Assembly: GCA_045577615.1 (NCBI GenBank)
Contig: JAZNIT010000052.1
Span: 1 to 64,000 of the forward strand
Direction of reading: 5' to 3'
From: RGIG2206 sp045577615
GTDB lineage: Bacteria; Bacillota; Clostridia; Oscillospirales; Acutalibacteraceae
Length of the DNA: 64,000 nucleotides
This document shows, in pieces, positions 59,509-64,000 of this stretch. The notes beneath the pieces are model-generated. The model saw only the letters and a program-made list of their open reading frames with translations, was not told the origin of the DNA and did not search any database. The first letter of the stretch is position 1. Each line of letters opens with the position of its first letter. A program made the position numbers and the translations under genes.

Positions 59509-60804
59509 TTGTGTGCAGCAATGCTGTGCACCATGTTTGCAGGTCTTTCTGTATCAGCTGCAGAGACCACTGCGCCCGCAAAGAGCCTGGTTGGTAAGCA
59601 GGTTGGCAACTTCAACAACACCGATTGGACTTCAACTGCCATCAATGACGAAAAGGGCCTTAAGGCTCCCAAGGGCACCGGCACTGCATCAGCAACCACC
59701 AATGCAACCTATACCCTTGGCGAAAAACTCGAGCTTACCTTCAACTTTGTTTGGGGTGGCTACAACAACTACTACGGTAACGTTGTTATCACCATCGGCA
59801 CCAACAAAATCACTGTTGGCAATATGGATAACAGGGCTACAAATAACTATCAGGTAGTAGTTACAACTTCTGCAGGTACCGTTGCTACTGCAGAGCTTGG
59901 CAATGATAAGGCTAACATCGGCGGCAAGTATGTATTTACCTATTCCGACGGCAAACTTTCAGCAACTCGCGGCGGCAATGTTATCAACTGGACTGTTGGT
60001 GACTCAACCGCTACCTCTGTTGAAGTTGCCTTCGACAAGGCTGCAGGCGTTCCCGTAAAGGCATCTGTTGGCGGCAACTATTGCGACGACAGATATCTTA
60101 AGAATTTTGCTTTAAACGGCACCATCAACGGTGACGTTAACTACGACAGCAAGATTTCTTCTGCCGACCTTCTTGCTACTCAGCAGGCATTGCTTGGCAT
60201 CAAGGGCTCACCCGATGCTGCAAACTGTGACAACACCTATGACGACAAGCTTTCTTCAGCTGACGTTCTTTCACTCACCCACCACATCCTTGGTGTAAGC
60301 CTTATGGCTAACTATGAGAGAGAGCCTGTTAAGATTATGGCCATCGGTGACTCTATCACCGCAGGTGCAGGCGTTCCCGCCGCTTGGAGATATTTCTTCT
60401 TCGAAAAGCTTTACAGCTACGGCGCAAACTTCCGCCTTGTAGGTCAATACACCTCTGTTGAAGAGCCCCGCTTGCCCGACGGCTATCGCGGTCACTCTGC
60501 AGTAGGTGGCCACAAAACTTCAGATGTAATAGCCAATCTTGACAACTATATGGCGGTTGATTTTGACGTAATCGCAATTATGATTGGTACCAACGATGCC
60601 GATAAGGACATCCCCACCTCAATTGCAAACTATCGCACCATTCTTGACCGCATTTATGAGACCAACCCCAAGGCAAAGGTTTACATTGCATCTATGTGCC
60701 CCAAGGATGGCATTTCAATCAGCACCTGGTGGAACTTTGGTCTTAATCCCTACATCCCTGACTTTGTAGAAGAGTACAAGACAAAGGGCTACGATATCAC
60801 CTAA
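59509..60804 (+). CDS. Secreted dockerin/SGNH-hydrolase protein, apparently damaged at both ends
   Basis: Order of domains: remnant signal peptide ending LSVSAAE, an N-terminal beta-rich domain (~30-200, possible carbohydrate-binding), a dockerin pair (GDVNYDSKISSADLLATQQ and DNTYDDKLSSADVLSLTH, ~205-260), then an SGNH/GDSL esterase domain with block I AIGDSIT and block III IGTND. The chain stops at KTKGYDIT, before the DxxH block that supplies catalytic Asp and His. Upstream, the frame encodes NKKKKIISIILCAAML back to 59479 after AAGAGG, but no ATG, GTG or TTG is there; the first usable codon, TTG 59509, would lose the charged signal-peptide head. Probably a decaying gene. Confidence 0.7.
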   Translation: MCAAMLCTMFAGLSVSAAETTAPAKSLVGKQVGNFNNTDWTSTAINDEKGLKAPKGTGTASATTNATYTLGEKLELTFNFVWGGYNNYYGNVVITIGTNKITVGNMDNRATNNYQVVVTTSAGTVATAELGNDKANIGGKYVFTYSDGKLSATRGGNVINWTVGDSTATSVEVAFDKAAGVPVKASVGGNYCDDRYLKNFALNGTINGDVNYDSKISSADLLATQQALLGIKGSPDAANCDNTYDDKLSSADVLSLTHHILGVSLMANYEREPVKIMAIGDSITAGAGVPAAWRYFFFEKLYSYGANFRLVGQYTSVEEPRLPDGYRGHSAVGGHKTSDVIANLDNYMAVDFDVIAIMIGTNDADKDIPTSIANYRTILDRIYETNPKAKVYIASMCPKDGISISTWWNFGLNPYIPDFVEEYKTKGYDIT

Positions 60805-60806
60805 AC

Positions 60807-60840
60807 AAAAAACACCTAAGCGTCAGCTTAGGTGTTTTTT
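60807..60840. terminator. Bidirectional terminator after the dockerin gene and spoIIR
   Basis: A perfect 15-bp stem: AAAAAACACCTAAGC (60807-60821), loop GTCA, GCTTAGGTGTTTTTT (60826-60840). The spoIIR stop codon lies inside the stem. Confidence 0.92.
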
Positions 60841-61454
60841 AATTTTGCCTTTACCATTTCATATATTTCTACAATCTTAAACTTAACCTTAAATTTCTGC
60901 CCACCCTTTACAACCGCCTGCCCGCTTTTGTCAAGGGCATCGTCAACCTTGCCTGCCGCACTGCCGAGGCAAATGTTGGGGAAGCAGACGCACCACCAAT
61001 TTTGTCCCTGACCCTCACCGAGCAGCACCTGCACCGCAAGATATTCTCCTGCAGGCACCGTCAGCTCGCCGTATTCGCGGGTATTAAAATCCGTTAGGGC
61101 AACCTCTGCTGCTGCGCCGTAGTCCATTCCTTCGTCCTTCAAAACCTCTTGGGCCACCTTTTGCAATTGGGGCAGGTTAGCCTTGGCAAGGGCTGCCGCC
61201 TCGTCAATGGATGAAGCCCCTTCGAACAAGTCGCTGCACTCCTCCAGCAGGGCGTCGCGCACCTTAAGCTTTACCGATTGGTCAGCCTCGCTGTCAGAAT
61301 TGGCAAGTATGTGCAACCGCAAAAGGTTGTCCCGCACCTCTTCGCAGCGTGCGTCAAAACAAGCTAAGGACATAAGTATTGCAAACACCAATCCCAACGC
61401 AACAGATGCAAAAAGTTTGCTTTTATCGGGCTTTAAAAACTCAAATTTGCTCAT
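60828..61454 (-). CDS. spoIIR: Stage II sporulation protein R (SpoIIR)
   Basis: Secreted from the forespore to trigger SpoIIGA processing of pro-sigma E in the mother cell. The 208-residue protein has one N-terminal membrane/signal segment (LFASVALGLVFAILMSLACF, ~14-33), the family core RLHILANSDSEADQSVKLKVRDALL (~47-71) and VPAGEYLAVQVLLGEGQGQNWWCVCFP (~132-158). AAAGGCGG before the ATG is part of a hairpin stem. In Bacillus the gene is read by sigma F; no clear sigma-F site was found here. Confidence 0.93.
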   Translation of the reverse strand: MSKFEFLKPDKSKLFASVALGLVFAILMSLACFDARCEEVRDNLLRLHILANSDSEADQSVKLKVRDALLEECSDLFEGASSIDEAAALAKANLPQLQKVAQEVLKDEGMDYGAAAEVALTDFNTREYGELTVPAGEYLAVQVLLGEGQGQNWWCVCFPNICLGSAAGKVDDALDKSGQAVVKGGQKFKVKFKIVEIYEMVKAKLKNT

Positions 61455-61457
61455 AAA

Positions 61458-61494
61458 AAACCGCCTTTCGATAAGATTATCGAACAGACGGTTT
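61458..61494 (-). terminator. ispE terminator that also holds the spoIIR ribosome binding site
   Basis: On the minus strand AAACCGTCTGTTCGATAA pairs with TTATCGAAAGGCGGTTT (one G-T pair, one bulged G), followed by TTTTTT and at once the spoIIR ATG. The only Shine-Dalgarno sequence of spoIIR, AAAGGCGG, is in the 3' arm. Confidence 0.8.
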
Positions 61495-61498
61495 AATT

Positions 61499-62350
61499 TT
61501 ATTCAACTGTTTCAACAGAAACTTCTGAGGGAGAGCAAAGTTCTGCCCAACCAAATTCAGCACTGATTTTTTTGGCGCAAATTTCAGCTTCAGCCTTGTT
61601 GTCAAATATGGCAAACAATGTAGGGCCTGCACCGCTTAAACTGCAACCCAAAGCGCCTGCAGCGGCAAACTCCGTGCATATGCTCTGCACCTTTTCGCCA
61701 TACCAAAGGGGAGCAAAGCTGTTGCCCAGAAAGGCAGCAATTTTACTCAAATTGCCTTCCTTGAGGCCATCCTTAACCTTCTCAATATCGGGGTGATATT
61801 GCTCCTTTGCCTCGTCAAATCGGGCAAACATCTTGCCGGTAGAGTCTTTAACTCCTCCCGATGCAAGCACAATATAGCAATGTGGCAGAGGGGACAGCCT
61901 TTCAAGTTTTTCTCCAACTCCCGTAGCGTATGCCGTGCCGCCCATCATAGCAAATGGCACGTCGGCACCAAGGGAAAGAGCAATCTTGTCAAGGGTGTCC
62001 TTGTCTACCTTGCCAAATGTTTTGTCAAGAGCAATCAGCACCGCGGCACAGTCGGCACTGCCGCCGCCCATACCACCTGTAAGGGGCAAATGCTTTTCGA
62101 TGTGTATCTTGCCACCGATATTAAGCTCGGCCGCAGCAGCATAATTATTAACCGCCTTTGTAACGATGTTTTCTCCCTCGATTTCAACCGACGAAGTCAC
62201 CTGTAAGGGTGAGTTAAGAGCAAACTCGACCGTTAATATATCGGCAATATCCACCGACTGCATAATCATACGCATCTGGTGATATCCGTTATCCTCCCGT
62301 GGGCCAATGTCCAGCACAAGATTTAACTTTCCGTATGCTTTAATCTTCAT
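61499..62350 (-). CDS. ispE: 4-diphosphocytidyl-2-C-methyl-D-erythritol kinase IspE
   Basis: GHMP kinase of the non-mevalonate isoprenoid pathway. The 283-residue protein begins with the substrate motif AYGKLNLVLDI (~4-14), has the ATP-binding LPLTGGMGGGSADCAAVLIALD (~88-109) and the C-terminal GCSLSGAGPTLFAIF (~234-248). Its ATG overlaps the aminotransferase stop by 4 bases. Confidence 0.95.
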   Translation of the reverse strand: MKIKAYGKLNLVLDIGPREDNGYHQMRMIMQSVDIADILTVEFALNSPLQVTSSVEIEGENIVTKAVNNYAAAAELNIGGKIHIEKHLPLTGGMGGGSADCAAVLIALDKTFGKVDKDTLDKIALSLGADVPFAMMGGTAYATGVGEKLERLSPLPHCYIVLASGGVKDSTGKMFARFDEAKEQYHPDIEKVKDGLKEGNLSKIAAFLGNSFAPLWYGEKVQSICTEFAAAGALGCSLSGAGPTLFAIFDNKAEAEICAKKISAEFGWAELCSPSEVSVETVE

Positions 62351-63525
62351 TTTGCTTCACTTTTCAGCTCGTCAACAAACAAGCCAACGCGGCGTATAGC
62401 CTCTTTAATATGGTCGCCGGAGTAGCAGTAGGATGCGCGCACAAAGCCTTCGCCGCCTGCACCAAAAGCGGTGCCTGGCACAAGTGCAACCTTGTGAGAA
62501 TAGAGCAAGCGCTCGCAAAACTCCTCACTGGAAAGTCCTGATGAGCGAATGCAGGGGAAGGCATAAAATGCACCCTTAGGTTCAAAGCAGTCAAGACCGA
62601 TTTTGTTAAAGCCGTTTACCATAATTCTGCGGCGTGCATCATATTGAGACCGCATTTTAGCAATGTCGTCGTCGCCGTTTTTGATAGCCTCAACTGCGGC
62701 GTACTGAGATATGGTGGGAGCGCTCATAATGGCAAACTGATGAATTTTGGTCATCTGAGTAATAACGGGAGCAGGGCCGCAGGTGTAACCCATACGCCAG
62801 CCCGTCATAGAATAGGTTTTTGAAAAGCCGCCGATGATAACTGTGCGCTCCTTCATACCTTCAATAGATGCCACAGAAACGTGGTTTATGCCATAGGTAA
62901 GCTCTCCGTAAATCTCATCAGACAAAATCATAATGTCGGTGCCGCGAAGCACTTGGGCAATCTCTTCAAGATGCTCCCTCTCCATAACCGAACCGGTAGG
63001 ATTGCAGGGGTATGGAAGCACCAGCAGCTTGGTTTTAGGTGTAATAAGAGCCTTCAGCTGCTCAGCGGTAACTCTGAACTCATTTTCTCGCAGGGTTTCA
63101 AGTGCCACGGGTACACCGCCTGCAAGACGAACGATGGGGTCGTAGCAAACAAAGCTGGGCTGAGGAATGATAACCTCATCTCCCGGCTTAACGATAGCCC
63201 TCACCGCAGCATCAATACCCTCGCTGCCGCCAACCGTAATAAGTATATCGGTTTCGCCGCAGTAATCAAGGCTGAATCGACGTTTCATATAGTCGGCGAT
63301 TTCGTTGCGCAGCTCAATAAGACCGCTGTTAGAGGTATAACGGGTCTTTTTACCTTGAATGGCCTCAATGCCTGCCTGGCGGATGTGCCAGGGCGTAGCA
63401 AAGTCAGGCTCGCCGACACCAAGGGATATAACACCGCTCATATTAGCGGCAATATCGAAAAATTTACGAATACCCGAGGGGGTTATATTAACCACTTCGG
63501 GATTAAGAATTTTAGAATAATCCAT
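62347..63525 (-). CDS. Class I/II PLP-dependent aminotransferase
   Basis: A 392-residue fold-type I aminotransferase. SLGVGEPDFATP (~35), YPCNPTGSVM (~170), DEIYGELTY (~203) and the PLP lysine in GGFSKTYSMTGWRMGY (~232-247) are typical of aspartate/aromatic (PatA, AraT-like) enzymes. Substrate not determined. It is paired with an Lrp-type regulator directly upstream (stop/start overlap of one base), a common arrangement for amino-acid aminotransferases. Confidence 0.88.
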   Translation of the reverse strand: MDYSKILNPEVVNITPSGIRKFFDIAANMSGVISLGVGEPDFATPWHIRQAGIEAIQGKKTRYTSNSGLIELRNEIADYMKRRFSLDYCGETDILITVGGSEGIDAAVRAIVKPGDEVIIPQPSFVCYDPIVRLAGGVPVALETLRENEFRVTAEQLKALITPKTKLLVLPYPCNPTGSVMEREHLEEIAQVLRGTDIMILSDEIYGELTYGINHVSVASIEGMKERTVIIGGFSKTYSMTGWRMGYTCGPAPVITQMTKIHQFAIMSAPTISQYAAVEAIKNGDDDIAKMRSQYDARRRIMVNGFNKIGLDCFEPKGAFYAFPCIRSSGLSSEEFCERLLYSHKVALVPGTAFGAGGEGFVRASYCYSGDHIKEAIRRVGLFVDELKSEAK

Positions 63526-64000
63526 TATAAAGACACCGTTTCTCTGTCATCGGGATTGCCGCACAATTTAACACCCATATCCTTGTATCTGCGCAATACA
63601 AAGTGGGTAGCGGTAGAGGTAACCTCTTTCATGGTTGCAAGGTGCTTGGCAACAAACATAGCCACCTTCTGGAAGGTTTGGCCGGTAACGATAACGCTCA
63701 AATCGTAACCGCCTGACATAAGATAAACTGCCTCAACGTATTCAAATTCGGCAATTCGCTCGGCAATTTCCTCAAAGCCGGCATCGGCCTGAGGTGTAAC
63801 GTTGATTTCGATAATGGCGGTCACGCGCTCATCATTCACGCTTGCCCAGTCGATAAGAGTCTTGTAGCCGCGGATGATACCGTCAGCCTCCAATTCGGCA
63901 ACTGCAGCGCAAACCACCTGCTCGTCGGCACCAAGCAAAGTCGCAAGGTCGGCGGCAGTGTAACGAGCGTCTTCGCTAAGCAAAGATAAAAGTTTTTCTT
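63525..64000 (-). CDS. Lrp/AsnC family transcriptional regulator (cut by window end)
   Basis: At least 158 residues; the frame is open to the window end (EKLLSLLSEDARYTAADLATLLG), so the true start lies beyond 64000. The N-terminal helix-turn-helix (AADLATLLGADEQVVCAAVAELEADGIIRGY) is followed by the RAM/AsnC ligand-binding domain (VTAIIEINVTPQADAGFEEIAERI). It probably controls the overlapping aminotransferase gene in response to an amino acid, as inference from the family. Confidence 0.88.
   Translation of the reverse strand, partial: EKLLSLLSEDARYTAADLATLLGADEQVVCAAVAELEADGIIRGYKTLIDWASVNDERVTAIIEINVTPQADAGFEEIAERIAEFEYVEAVYLMSGGYDLSVIVTGQTFQKVAMFVAKHLATMKEVTSTATHFVLRRYKDMGVKLCGNPDDRETVSL

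Overview
The window is a stretch of core chromosome from a spore-forming, Gram-positive Clostridia bacterium, most likely a gut Ruminococcaceae/Oscillospiraceae-type organism. The evidence is the sporulation genes spoIIE, spoIIR and a spoVD-like PBP, the ctsR-mcsA-mcsB-clpC operon, DivIVA and SepF, a meso-diaminopimelate type of MurE (DNPR motif) together with LysA, and a dockerin-bearing secreted protein. Almost all of the sequence is coding. There is no prophage, CRISPR array or intact transposase.

Layout. 1-139: right part of a short inverted-repeat element. 0.2-2.5 kb: spoIIE behind a Spo0A-type promoter, then a tiny Cys-rich gene. 2.9-7.4 kb: heat-shock operon ctsR-mcsA-mcsB-clpC with a double CtsR operator. 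7.4-13.2 kb (minus): lon-engB-lysA and a DUF4832-like protein. 13.3-19.1 kb (minus): a Cys-rich protein of unknown function, pcrA, and a two-gene unit of a sugar-kinase-like protein and a second DUF4832-like protein. 19.3-23.3 kb: LUD protein, trmO and rmuC from divergent promoters, three small unknown genes, and a YfcE-type phosphoesterase. 23.4-38.0 kb (minus): the division and cell wall (dcw) cluster mraZ-rsmH-ftsL-spoVD-murE-mraY-ftsW-murG-murA-ftsQ-ftsZ, followed by prmA and prfB. murF, murD and ftsA are not in it. 38.0-40.3 kb: an accessory strip with a perfect 18-bp hairpin, a complete 279-bp MITE-like element (second copy of the one at position 1), a DUF4364 gene, tRNA-Thr(GGT), an unusual array of seven mini-hairpins, and an AT-rich acetyltransferase gene. 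40.3-59.4 kb (plus): one long run of tightly packed genes: HAD phosphatase, miaB, ylbF, mutS, mutL, miaA, an HlyD-like membrane protein, yggS, sepF, ylmH, divIVA, ileS, lspA, rluD, a Cof-type phosphatase and a split transketolase. 59.5-60.8 kb: a damaged dockerin/SGNH-hydrolase gene. 60.8-64 kb (minus): an Lrp-type regulator (cut by the window end), an aminotransferase, ispE and spoIIR.

How it works together. The dcw cluster supplies peptidoglycan precursors and the septal machinery under MraZ. The 49.5-52.5 kb genes (yggS-sepF-ylmH-divIVA) supply the Gram-positive Z-ring anchor and polar organiser, which fits the absence of ftsA. CtsR-McsA-McsB-ClpC and Lon are the protein quality-control arm. 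MiaA/MiaB, TrmO, RluD, RsmH, PrmA and RF2 serve translation. The parts least explained by known families are the mini-hairpin array at 39.4-39.6 kb, the MITE-like element, the hairpin that holds the spoIIR ribosome binding site, and the three small genes at 21.9-22.8 kb.
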